This document shows, piece by piece, positions 1 through 5,989 of a stretch of DNA of 7,162 nt; the stretch's first letter is position 1; each line of letters begins with the position of its first letter. The DNA comes from Candidatus Parcubacteria bacterium. Its GTDB lineage: Bacteria; Patescibacteriota; Minisyncoccia; Phycocordibacterales; Zambryskibacteraceae. The DNA lies in NCBI GenBank assembly GCA_019661805.1, contig JAIFWR010000012.1, positions 1 through 7,162 of the forward strand, given 5' to 3'. Under the pieces are notes generated by a model. The model did not search any database and was not told the origin of the DNA. It saw nothing but the letters and a program-made list of their open reading frames with translations. The position numbers and the translations under genes are program-made.

Positions 1-1121
1 GAGTCCCTAATCGAGAGCCACGCGCGGCGGAAGCCCTCATGCAAGGCGTCGTGGACGTTCTTCCCCCTCTTGAGCTCCTCCTTGGCGCGCTCGAAGATGA
101 GCACATTGGCGTCCACCGCCATGCCGATCGAGAGGATGAAGCCCGCGATGCCCGCGGCAGTAAGCGTCACCGGGATGAGCTTGAAGAGCGTCATCGAGAT
201 GATGACGTAGATCGCGAGCGCGACCGAGGCGATGAGGCCCGGGAGCCTGTACCAGAGGGCGAGGAAGAGCGCGAGCGCGAGGAAGCCGACCAGGCCCGCC
301 TTCACGCCGGCGGTAAGCGAGCCTTCGCCGAGCGATGCGCCGATGGTCTGGGAGGTGAGGAGCGCGATCGGCACGGGCAGGGCGCCGTAATTCAAATTCC
401 GCACGAGCGTCTTCGCTTCGTCTGCGGTGAAGTTGCCCGTAATCTGCGCCTTGCCGCCGGTGATCTCGCCCTGGATCACGGGCGAGGAGAGGAGCTTGCC
501 GTCGAGGATGACCGCGAGGGGCTTGCCGACGTTTTCCTTAGTGATCTTCGCGAAAAGATCTCCGCCCTCCTTGGTAAACTGGAGGCCGACCACCGGCGCG
601 GAGGTCTGCCCGGCGAACTCGACCTGGGCGTGCGAGAGGTAGCGGCCGGTGAGCTCTGCGGGGTAGAAGATCTGGTCAAGGGTGAGCGCGTCCGGGTTGG
701 TCGAGGAGGCGAGGAGTTGCTGGGCCTCCGGGCGCAGCAGGCGGAACTCGAGCGTCGGCGTCTCTCCGATGAGCCTCTTTGCCTCCTCGATGTCGGTCAC
801 GCCCGGGAGCTCGACGATGAGCCGGTCATCCTTGCTTCCCGAGAGGAGGCCGGCTTGCTCCGTCTGGACGAGCGGCTCCGAGACGCCGAAGATGTTGACC
901 CGGCGCTCGATCACGTCCTTGAGCGCGTTCATCGCCTCGGCCTTGTCGGAGACCTTCGAGGTGTCGGCGCGGTAGACGAGCTCGGTGCCGCCGACGAGGT
1001 CGAGGCCGAAGCGGAAGGGGTGTGCCGCCTTGCCCGAGGCGCTCGAGAGAAAGTAGTACCCCATAAGCCCCGCCAGGACGAGGATAGCGAGGGACATCCA
1101 AAGGGGCTTGCGCGAAGTCAT
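1..1121 (-). CDS. secD: SecD, protein translocase membrane subunit (3' end beyond window)
   Basis: SecD works with SecF at the SecYEG channel, using the proton motive force to pull preproteins across the cytoplasmic membrane. The 373 visible residues contain an N-terminal membrane segment (about 8-25), the D1 signature FGLDLVGG (38-45), a periplasmic region (about 50-260), and the first membrane segments of the RND-type domain. The diagnostic SIGMAVDANVLIFER lies at 331-345. The reading frame is open to the window edge, so about the last two membrane helices are missing. The extracytoplasmic part is much shorter than in E. coli SecD (615 residues), as in many Gram-positive and reduced bacteria. 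The ATG at 1121 was chosen because a TATAAT lies 8 nt upstream and the hydrophobic helix follows directly. It starts 37 nt after the sugar transferase stop. secF would be expected beyond the left edge. Identification is firm. Confidence 0.96.
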   Translation of the reverse strand, partial: MTSRKPLWMSLAILVLAGLMGYYFLSSASGKAAHPFRFGLDLVGGTELVYRADTSKVSDKAEAMNALKDVIERRVNIFGVSEPLVQTEQAGLLSGSKDDRLIVELPGVTDIEEAKRLIGETPTLEFRLLRPEAQQLLASSTNPDALTLDQIFYPAELTGRYLSHAQVEFAGQTSAPVVGLQFTKEGGDLFAKITKENVGKPLAVILDGKLLSSPVIQGEITGGKAQITGNFTADEAKTLVRNLNYGALPVPIALLTSQTIGASLGEGSLTAGVKAGLVGFLALALFLALWYRLPGLIASVALAIYVIISMTLFKLIPVTLTAAGIAGFILSIGMAVDANVLIFERAKEELKRGKNVHDALHEGFRRAWLSIRD

Positions 1122-1129
1122 TGGGTTCG

Positions 1130-1157
1130 ATTATACAGATTGGCGCGAGAGGAGCAA
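1130..1157 (-). promoter_or_regulatory. secD promoter, leaderless type
   Basis: A perfect TATAAT (1130-1135, minus strand) ends 8 nt before the secD ATG. A weak -35, TTGCTC, lies at 1152-1157 with a 16-bp spacer. Transcription would start within about 2 nt of the ATG, and no SD site fits. secD can therefore be transcribed independently of the sugar transferase gene just upstream. Confidence 0.6.
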
Positions 1158-1158
1158 C

Positions 1159-2511
1159 CTAGCGGCCCGCGATGGAGAGGAGTGTCTTGACTGTCCTCAA
1201 GGCGATTTTTAAATCGAGGAGGAGCCCGCGGTTCTTGATGTAATAGAGGTCGTACGAGAGCTTTTCCTTCGTCTCTTCGGTCGCCACCTCGTGGTGGGGG
1301 TGCGCGTCGTGGTAGATCTGGGCCCAGCCCGAGAGTCCCGGCTTGATGAGGTGCCTCACGTTGTAGTACGGAATCTCCTCGGTATAGCGCTTTACGAGGG
1401 CGGGGAGCTCGGGGCGCGGGCCGATGAGCGAAAGGTCGCCCTTGAGGACGTTTACAAGTTGCGGCAGCTCGTCGAGGCGGCTCTTCCTAAGGAAGGCGCC
1501 GACCTTCGTGATCTTGTTCGGCCTCGTGTCGGTGCCATATTCGCCCTTGTCGTCGTGCGACATGGAGCGGAACTTGAGGATCTTCACGACCTTGTTGTTC
1601 TCGCCCACTCGCTCCTGCGAGATGAAGAGCGGCCCGCCGTCGTCGAGTTTGATGGCGATCCAGACGAAAGGATACGCGACAAGCGAAAGGGCGAAGAGGG
1701 CGAAGGAGGCCAGAACGTCCATGAGACGCTTCAAGGCGTCATAGGCAGTGCGCGGCTTGCCCGAGACGTTCTCGAGGAACCAGTTATAGCGCAAAAGCGA
1801 GAGCGGCACCCTGTCGAAGATGTCTTCGTAAATCTTGTGGAGGTCGATGAAGGTGATGCCCGAGAAGATGAGGTTGTAAAGGTGCGGCAGGACGGGCTCG
1901 ACGGAGTCGTGCGCGAGGTCGATGACGATGACCGAGACGCCCTCGGAGTAGGCGCGGCTGACAACCTCGCGCCAGAACCCCTCCTCGTCGGCGCGCGAGA
2001 GATCAACGGAAGAGACGAAGGAGAGATTGTAGATCGGGTTCCCGTTCACCTCCGCCATGAGCTCCTTCATCTCATCTCCGGAGCCGATGAGGATCGCGTT
2101 CTCGGGAACCTTCCTCCCCAAGGCGAAGTAGCCGTACATCCGCCAGAAGAGGACGAGCGCGGAAGAGACGACGAGGTAGATGAAGAGGATCGTCTTCGGC
2201 GTGATCCCGAAGAGCGGCACGAAGTAGAAGAAGACCACCGCCACCGCCGCGTTTACAAGCTGGGAAGCGGCGAGGATGCCGGGGAGGCGCGACTGGAGGA
2301 TGGTCGTGTGCTTGTCGTAGAGGCCCGCGATGTAGAAGACGGCCACCCAGGCGACAAAGAGGAGGGAGAAGGGGAGGAGGTGAGTCAGGAAGAGCTCGCG
2401 CGAGGGCGGCGTGGCATAGCGGATGAGGAGCGAGAGCCACAGGGACACGGCCAAAAAGGCGATATCGCCGAGGAGGAGCACGAGGCCCTCTTTGCGCTTA
2501 TTGAGGCTCAT
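1159..2511 (-). CDS. Polyprenyl-phosphate sugar-1-phosphate transferase (WbaP/WcaJ-like)
   Basis: Predicted to transfer a sugar-1-phosphate from a nucleotide sugar to undecaprenyl phosphate at the cytoplasmic membrane face, starting exopolysaccharide, O-antigen or glycan assembly. The protein has 450 residues. Four N-terminal membrane segments (about 10-30, 43-63, 80-100, 107-127) are followed by a Rossmann-like regulatory domain (about 137-245, with IGSG at 142-145). A further hydrophobic segment (about 264-288) leads into the C-terminal catalytic domain. Family motifs are intact: KRLMDV (261-266), DGGP (291-294), KFRSM (313-317), LDELPQL (346-352, with the Asp347-Glu348 catalytic pair), SLIGPRP (361-367) and KPGLSGWAQ (390-398). 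The length matches the large WbaP/WcaJ architecture rather than short PglC types. The sugar cannot be read from sequence. It is divergent from a GT4 glycosyltransferase, a likely later step in the same pathway. The ATG at 2511 follows a -10 box by 8 nt. Confidence 0.93.
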   Translation of the reverse strand: MSLNKRKEGLVLLLGDIAFLAVSLWLSLLIRYATPPSRELFLTHLLPFSLLFVAWVAVFYIAGLYDKHTTILQSRLPGILAASQLVNAAVAVVFFYFVPLFGITPKTILFIYLVVSSALVLFWRMYGYFALGRKVPENAILIGSGDEMKELMAEVNGNPIYNLSFVSSVDLSRADEEGFWREVVSRAYSEGVSVIVIDLAHDSVEPVLPHLYNLIFSGITFIDLHKIYEDIFDRVPLSLLRYNWFLENVSGKPRTAYDALKRLMDVLASFALFALSLVAYPFVWIAIKLDDGGPLFISQERVGENNKVVKILKFRSMSHDDKGEYGTDTRPNKITKVGAFLRKSRLDELPQLVNVLKGDLSLIGPRPELPALVKRYTEEIPYYNVRHLIKPGLSGWAQIYHDAHPHHEVATEETKEKLSYDLYYIKNRGLLLDLKIALRTVKTLLSIAGR

Positions 2512-2519
2512 TGGCGTGC

Positions 2520-2525
2520 ATTATA
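2520..2525 (-). promoter_or_regulatory. -10 element of the sugar transferase promoter
   Basis: TATAAT on the minus strand ends 8 nt before the ATG at 2511, so the transcript would be leaderless or nearly so. The only -35-like sequence is a weak TGGCAA at 2543-2548, 17 bp upstream, which touches the -10 of the divergent glycosyltransferase promoter. The stretch from -10 to start closely resembles that of secD: GTATAAT, five variable bases, then CCAATG or CCCAATG. Confidence 0.6.
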
Positions 2526-2534
2526 CAATAAAAC

Positions 2535-2543
2535 TGCTATAAT
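2535..2543 (+). promoter_or_regulatory. Extended -10 promoter of the GT4 gene
   Basis: TGCTATAAT is a perfect extended -10 (TGn plus TATAAT). No TTGACA-like -35 lies 16-18 bp upstream, consistent with extended -10 recognition. The ATG at 2557 lies 13 nt past the -10, giving a predicted leader of about 6 nt with no SD. The space a polymerase would occupy overlaps the divergent sugar transferase promoter. Confidence 0.6.
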
Positions 2544-2556
2544 TGCCATACCCATA

Positions 2557-3660
2557 ATGAAAATCATTTACGGCATTACCAAATCGAACTTCGGCGGCGC
2601 CCAGCGCTACGTCTTCGACCTCGCCACGGCGGCCCAGGCCGCGGGGCACGATATCGCGGTCATGTGTGGTGGCAATGGAGTCTTGGTAGAGAAATTGAAG
2701 GAGAGAGGGATCAGGATCATAAGCATAGGCGGAATGAGGAGGGATATCTCACTCATCGACGAGCTGCGCTCCTTCCACTTCATCTTCCGCACCCTCTATG
2801 AGGAGAAGCCGGACGTCTTCCATACGAACAGCTCCAAGATGGGCGGGATCGGCAACCTCGCGGCGCGGCTCGCGGGTGTCCACAATATTATTTTCACTTC
2901 CCACGGATGGGCCTTCAACGAGCCGAGGCCGCAGCTCCAGAAAATTATCATCAAGTTCCTCGTCTGGCTCACCGTACTTCTCTCGCGTAAGACGATTTCT
3001 GTCTCGGAGAGGTCGAGAGAGGACATTGCCGGGCTTCCCTTCATCAAGCACAAGCTCGCCGTCATCCACAATGGTGTTGAACCTTTCGATCTCCTGCCCT
3101 GGGATGCGGCTCGCCACGCGCTCGGCATCGCTCCGGGCGGGAAGATTATTGTCGGGACAATCGCCGAACTCCATAGGGTCAAGGGCCTCGACGTCCTCCT
3201 TGAGGCTTGGCAGAAGTTCGCGGAGAAGTACGAAGCCGAACTCGCGATTATCGGCGACGGCGAGGAGCGCGCAAACCTCGCGCGCCTCTCGCACAAGCTC
3301 GGTACTACGGACTCCGTTTCATTCAAAGGTTTCGTTGAGAATGCCCGCCAATACCTCAATGCCTTCGACATCTTCGTGCTTCCTTCGCGCTCGGAAAATT
3401 TGCCATACGCCGTCCTCGAGGCGGGCTTTGCGGGTGTGCCTGTCGTCGCAAGCCGCGTCGGCGGCATTCCGGAGGTAATCGAGACGGGCGAGAACGGCAT
3501 CCTCGTCACGCCGGAGGACCCGCGCGAGCTCCTCTCAAGCCTCATCCTCCTCGCAAGCGACAAGGAGTTGCGCTTCCGCCTCGGCAGCAATTTGAAAGAG
3601 AAAGTGTTGGGCGAATTTTCGATACGAAAGATGGTCGAACAGACGCTGAAGCTCTACTAA
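2557..3660 (+). CDS. GT4-family glycosyltransferase
   Basis: A retaining GT-B fold glycosyltransferase of CAZy family GT4, 367 residues, a normal length. It would add a sugar from a nucleotide donor to a lipid-linked or surface glycan at the inner membrane face. The N-terminal acceptor domain carries the GGAQ loop (13-16) typical of these enzymes, FHTNSSK (88-94) and HGW (116-118). The C-terminal donor domain (about 195-345) has HRVKGLD (206-212), IIGDGEE (231-237) and an intact EX7E motif (Glu280 and Glu288, in SENLPYAVLEAG), followed by GVPVVAS. There is no membrane span; a hydrophobic patch at about 129-143 may help membrane association. The frame is open far upstream of 2557, but that part is the antisense of the sugar transferase; MKIIYGI at 2557 is the family-like start and follows the promoter. 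It ends tail to tail with rodA, sharing 4 nt. Acceptor and donor are unknown. Confidence 0.93.
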   Translation: MKIIYGITKSNFGGAQRYVFDLATAAQAAGHDIAVMCGGNGVLVEKLKERGIRIISIGGMRRDISLIDELRSFHFIFRTLYEEKPDVFHTNSSKMGGIGNLAARLAGVHNIIFTSHGWAFNEPRPQLQKIIIKFLVWLTVLLSRKTISVSERSREDIAGLPFIKHKLAVIHNGVEPFDLLPWDAARHALGIAPGGKIIVGTIAELHRVKGLDVLLEAWQKFAEKYEAELAIIGDGEERANLARLSHKLGTTDSVSFKGFVENARQYLNAFDIFVLPSRSENLPYAVLEAGFAGVPVVASRVGGIPEVIETGENGILVTPEDPRELLSSLILLASDKELRFRLGSNLKEKVLGEFSIRKMVEQTLKLY

Positions 3661-4757
3661 GCGAGCCGCGGGCCCTGGGAGTAGCGCTTCATCGAGGAGA
3701 GCATCCCGAGCGCGAGCCACTCCATGACCAAGTGCGACCCGCCATAACTCATTAAGGGGAAGACGATGCCCGTCACCGGCACGAGACCCATGTTCATCCC
3801 GGCGTGGACGGCGATGTGGACTGCGAAGAGGATCGTAACGCCCAAGCCGAAGAGGGTCTCGAAGTTGGTCGCGGCGTTCGTTGCGTTGTTGACGATCCTG
3901 AAGAGGAGAAAGAGCACGAGCGAGAGGAGGATGACGGTGCCGACGAAGCCCCATTCCTCGGCGAAGGCGGCGAAGATGAAGTCTGTCTCGTACTCTGGCA
4001 GGTATTGGAGCTTCGATTGGCTGCCCTGCCCCACGCCCTTGCCGAAGATTCGGCCCGAGCCCACCGCGATCGTCGACTGGTAGGCGTTGTAGCCCGTGCC
4101 GTGGATGTCGGCTGTCGGGTTGAGGAAGGTGATGATCCTCGCCTTCTGGTACGGCGCGAAGACAGCGAACCAGAGAATGGCAAAGAGCGCCAATCCGCCG
4201 ACGAAGACGAAGGCGAGATGCCTCTTCGAGATCCCCGAGACGAGCACCATGCCGAACCAGATGCCGAAGATCACCATCGCGGAGCCGAAGTCCGGCTGGA
4301 GGAAGACGGGGATGAAGAGGAGCGCCGCGTAGGCGCCCGAGACGAGCACGTGGCGCAGGTTCGCGATCTCGATGTGCCGGCGGGAGAAGTACTTCGCGAG
4401 TACCAGTATGAGGACGAGCTTGGCAAGATCGGAGGGTTGGAAGGCCGCGAAGCCGAGGGCAAACCAGCTCTGCGCGCCGTGGCTCACCCGGCCGAGGACG
4501 AAGAGCGAGGCGAGGAGGAAGAGGATGGCGAGGAAGAGCGGGACGAGCACCGAGGTGCGGCGGAGGAAGCGCCAATCCGCCATCGAGGCGCCGAGGAAGA
4601 CGAACACCGAGACGAGGATCCAAATGGATTGGCGGAAGAAGAAGTAATTGTCCCCCGTGAACGAGTCCATGGTCACGAGCCCGGCAAGCGAGATGAGGAG
4701 GGCCGGCGCGAAGAGGGCCCAATCGAGCTCGATCTTATCAAGAATGCGCTTGATCAT
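3657..4757 (-). CDS. rodA: RodA-like SEDS peptidoglycan glycosyltransferase
   Basis: SEDS-family polymerase that extends peptidoglycan glycan strands from lipid II at the membrane, normally together with a class B penicillin-binding protein, during cell elongation. The protein has 366 residues and about ten hydrophobic segments. Family marks in order: GAQSWF...FQPSDLAKL (94-114), QPDFGSAM (154-161), YQSTIAVGSG (226-235), GKGVGQGSQSKLQYLPE (239-255), TDFIFA (258-263) with Asp259 at the essential SEDS aspartate, and FPLMSYGGS (333-341). The QSKLQYLPE-type loop and TDFIFA favour RodA over FtsW. One oddity is SYGGSH, where SYGGSS is usual. The ATG at 4757 overlaps the stop of the upstream gene (ATGA), suggesting translational coupling and a shared transcript from 5527. 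The stop overlaps the convergent glycosyltransferase stop. No class B penicillin-binding protein gene is visible. Confidence 0.93.
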   Translation of the reverse strand: MIKRILDKIELDWALFAPALLISLAGLVTMDSFTGDNYFFFRQSIWILVSVFVFLGASMADWRFLRRTSVLVPLFLAILFLLASLFVLGRVSHGAQSWFALGFAAFQPSDLAKLVLILVLAKYFSRRHIEIANLRHVLVSGAYAALLFIPVFLQPDFGSAMVIFGIWFGMVLVSGISKRHLAFVFVGGLALFAILWFAVFAPYQKARIITFLNPTADIHGTGYNAYQSTIAVGSGRIFGKGVGQGSQSKLQYLPEYETDFIFAAFAEEWGFVGTVILLSLVLFLLFRIVNNATNAATNFETLFGLGVTILFAVHIAVHAGMNMGLVPVTGIVFPLMSYGGSHLVMEWLALGMLSSMKRYSQGPRLA

Positions 4758-5527
4758 CGGGGAAGGACGGTTGCAATGATCTGGATCTCGACCGGAAGAG
4801 TGGCGAACGGCCGGGGCCAGGTAAAGATTGCCTGCTTCTCCTCGCCGGGACCGAGCGCGTCAATGAAGGTCTTCGAAGCGGCGACGATGTTGCCCTGCCC
4901 GTCGAAGAGGAGCGCCGTGAGGTCGACGTTCGCTACCGCGTCAAGCGTCGGATTCCCGATCACGGCCTCGAGGCGCGGCGAGCTCTCCAGGCGCGAGAAG
5001 GCGGTCTTCCCGACATTAAGCTCGGGAACTTTTGCCGCGTCCTTCTCCCACACGAGCGAGTTCTGGTCCCACTCGAGGATGGCGCGGACGGGCACTCCTC
5101 CGGCATCAAGCGTAAACGGTCCTTGGAAGAGGGCAAGGGTAGCGCCCTTCGGCACGTACACTTCGCCTTGGATCGTCTTTAGCGGCGCGAGGCTCCCCTC
5201 GCCGTAGAGGGAGACAGTATAGCGCGCATGGAGAATCCTCGCGTCCTGGTTCGGGTTCTCGAGGAGCGCCGCCACTTCGTAGGTCGAGGTCGCGACCTTG
5301 AGGACGCGCGGGTCGCCCTTGATGACGATGGGCAGGGACTCGATCCGGCAGAGCCTCTGGCAGGAGCCGCCGCAGTCGACGCCCTTTTCATCCCCGTTCA
5401 TGACATTGTCAGAGCAGGAGGGTGTCGAGCGGAAGAGGAAGAAGGAAGGCGCGCCCACGAGTACACCAACAGCCACAATAAGTATTGCCAAAATGATGCG
5501 CTTCCGCGCGCGCGACCAGGAGTTCAT
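4754..5527 (-). CDS. Unrecognised membrane-anchored protein with Cys motif and two beta repeats, coupled to rodA
   Basis: I do not recognise this as a named gene. The 257-residue product begins with a basic stretch (R6-R10) and one membrane helix (about 11-32), so the rest is probably extracytoplasmic. A short cysteine-rich motif follows: Cys38, Cys52, Cys56 and Cys60 with NGDEKGVDCGGSC (44-56). It resembles the NGDE-x3-DCGG-x-C modules seen in many secreted proteins and could form disulfides or bind a metal. The remainder looks like two related beta-sandwich units (about 84-142 and 186-240). Each has a pattern of N-P, a run of alternating hydrophobic residues, then P-K/G-G/E and an aromatic; this recalls FxLYD or LEA14-type domains, which is tentative. 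The ATG at 5527 sits 6 nt after a promoter. The stop overlaps the rodA start by 4 nt, so a role with RodA in wall assembly is a reasonable inference from context. Confidence 0.85.
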   Translation of the reverse strand: MNSWSRARKRIILAILIVAVGVLVGAPSFFLFRSTPSCSDNVMNGDEKGVDCGGSCQRLCRIESLPIVIKGDPRVLKVATSTYEVAALLENPNQDARILHARYTVSLYGEGSLAPLKTIQGEVYVPKGATLALFQGPFTLDAGGVPVRAILEWDQNSLVWEKDAAKVPELNVGKTAFSRLESSPRLEAVIGNPTLDAVANVDLTALLFDGQGNIVAASKTFIDALGPGEEKQAIFTWPRPFATLPVEIQIIATVLPR

Positions 5528-5533
5528 GGCTCT

Positions 5534-5542
5534 AGTATAGCA
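5534..5542 (-). promoter_or_regulatory. Extended -10 promoter of the 257-residue gene and rodA
   Basis: Minus-strand TGCTATACT is an extended -10 element that ends 6 nt before the ATG at 5527, placing the expected start of transcription on the ATG itself. The usual -35 position (about 5557-5562) lies inside the hairpin of the preceding terminator and does not resemble TTGACA. The terminator T-tract runs directly into this element. Confidence 0.6.
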
Positions 5543-5575
5543 AAATAAGAAAAGGCGGACCGCGATGGGTCCGCC
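5542..5575 (-). terminator. Rho-independent terminator of the 41-residue gene
   Basis: On the minus strand an 8-bp perfect GC-rich stem (GGCGGACC / GGTCCGCC, 5554-5575) with a 6-nt loop is followed by TTTTCTTATTTTG. It lies 24 nt after the stop of the 41-residue gene. The plus-strand side has no T-rich tail, so it acts in one direction. Confidence 0.85.
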
Positions 5576-5599
5576 CTTGTCTCCTTGCCTGCCGATGAC

Positions 5600-5725
5600 T
5601 TACTTCGTGGCCTGCTCGATCGCGGCCAGCCGATGGCTCATGACGCTCTTGACCTTGGCGCCGACCGTGGCGCCGATGGCGATCACGACGATGACGAGTA
5701 CGACGGCAGCGAGGGCTCGATTCAT
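5600..5725 (-). CDS. 41-residue single-helix membrane miniprotein
   Basis: I do not recognise this protein. It has 41 residues: a short start (MNR), a hydrophobic valine, isoleucine and alanine run (about 4-22, ALAAVVLVIVVIAIGATVGA), then a basic, amphipathic tail with Lys24, Lys26, Arg32 and Lys41. A single membrane helix with a short tail is the plain reading; which side the tail faces is unclear. It is supported as a real gene by a complete expression unit: a near-consensus promoter, AAAGGAG 8 nt before the ATG, and a strong terminator after the stop. It is the only gene here with a classical SD. It lies between the rRNA terminator and the rodA-associated gene. Possible roles are a small membrane-stress or regulatory peptide, a holin-like or toxin-like peptide, or a structural membrane peptide; nothing in the sequence decides between them. 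Confidence 0.75.
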   Translation of the reverse strand: MNRALAAVVLVIVVIAIGATVGAKVKSVMSHRLAAIEQATK

Positions 5726-5733
5726 GCTGTCAG

Positions 5734-5756
5734 CTCCTTTAAGCCGGTATTGGCTT
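5734..5756 (-). promoter_or_regulatory. 5' leader hairpin and SD of the 41-residue gene
   Basis: In the roughly 35-nt leader, AAGCC (5752-5756) can pair with GGCTT (5741-5745) around a 6-nt loop, and AAAGGAG (5734-5740) follows at once. The SD stays single-stranded next to the hairpin, 8 nt from the ATG. A hairpin at the 5' end could protect the mRNA; that role is inferred. Confidence 0.6.
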
Positions 5757-5766
5757 ATCTATATTA

Positions 5767-5795
5767 ATAATAGCATATCGTAATATATTTGTCAA
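5767..5795 (-). promoter_or_regulatory. Strong sigma70-type promoter of the 41-residue gene
   Basis: A perfect -35 TTGACA (5790-5795) and a -10 TATTAT (5767-5772) are separated by an optimal 17-bp AT-rich spacer, and TGC precedes the -10 (extended form). Transcription would start near 5760. It is the closest match to the bacterial housekeeping consensus in this window. Confidence 0.85.
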
Positions 5796-5811
5796 GCACT
5801 TTATTGGGTAT

Positions 5812-5841
5812 AGAAAAAGAGCCTTATTTCAGGCCCTTTTT
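5812..5841 (-). terminator. Rho-independent terminator of the rRNA operon
   Basis: On the minus strand AAAAAGGGCCT pairs with AGGCTCTTTTT (11 bp, one G-U) around a 6-nt loop, ending in a T-rich tail, about 20 nt after the 5S gene. The plus strand also reads as a stem followed by TTTTT, so it could act in both directions, though no plus-strand gene runs into it. Confidence 0.85.
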
Positions 5842-5848
5842 CGCGGTT

Positions 5849-5989
5849 CAAATTGAATACTAAGTTCCGGCGCCTAGCTACTCTTCCCCCGAAGGAGTAC
5901 CATCGCCTCAACAGAGCTTAACTGCCGTGTTCGGAATGAGAACGGGTGTGGCCTCTGCGACAAAGCACCAGAACTTAAAATTCAATTTG
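5849..5989 (-). repeat. Inverted repeat flanking 5S (precursor processing stem)
   Basis: CAAATTGAAT (5849-5858) and its exact reverse complement ATTCAATTTG (5980-5989) sit just outside the two ends of 5S. With helix I they would form an extended precursor stem, the usual kind of substrate for a double-strand RNase in 5S maturation. The repeat is seen directly; the processing role is inferred. Confidence 0.75.
5862..5976 (-). rRNA. rrf: 5S ribosomal RNA
   Basis: About 115 nt with the 5S signatures CCGAAC, GGCAGTTAAGC, GCGATGGTACT and GAAGAGTAG in the right order. Helix I is closed by AAGTTCTGG at the 5' end pairing with CCGGAACTT at the 3' end, which sets the limits to within a few bases. It lies about 70 nt after the 23S end, and there is no tRNA in that spacer. 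The rRNA terminator follows. It binds ribosomal proteins of the uL18, uL5 and bL25 type in the central protuberance. Confidence 0.93.

Noticed and set aside
39..1190. Long plus-strand open frame of 383 residues
   Set aside because: It is the antisense of secD. Its product is full of Arg, Glu and Asp, as expected from the complement of GC-rich coding DNA, and has no recognisable domain.
1291..2556. Upstream extension of the GT4 frame, which would give a 789-residue protein
   Set aside because: This part is antisense to the sugar transferase and low in complexity. The promoter and the family-like MKIIYGI start place the true start at 2557.
2749..3590. Minus-strand frames of 181 and 264 residues inside the GT4 gene
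   Set aside because: They are shadows of the GT4 gene, which has intact motifs over its whole length.
3804..5207. Plus-strand open frame of 467 residues
   Set aside because: It is antisense to rodA and its coupled gene, and the product is an acidic and basic mixture with no family motif.
5600..5725. Type I toxin-antitoxin system for the 41-residue peptide
   Set aside because: Size and hydrophobicity would fit, but I see no convincing promoter for an antisense RNA on the plus strand, so I do not claim it.
5565..5783. Plus-strand small frames over the 41-residue gene
   Set aside because: They lack a promoter or SD on that strand and cross the minus-strand promoter. The signals all point to the minus-strand gene.
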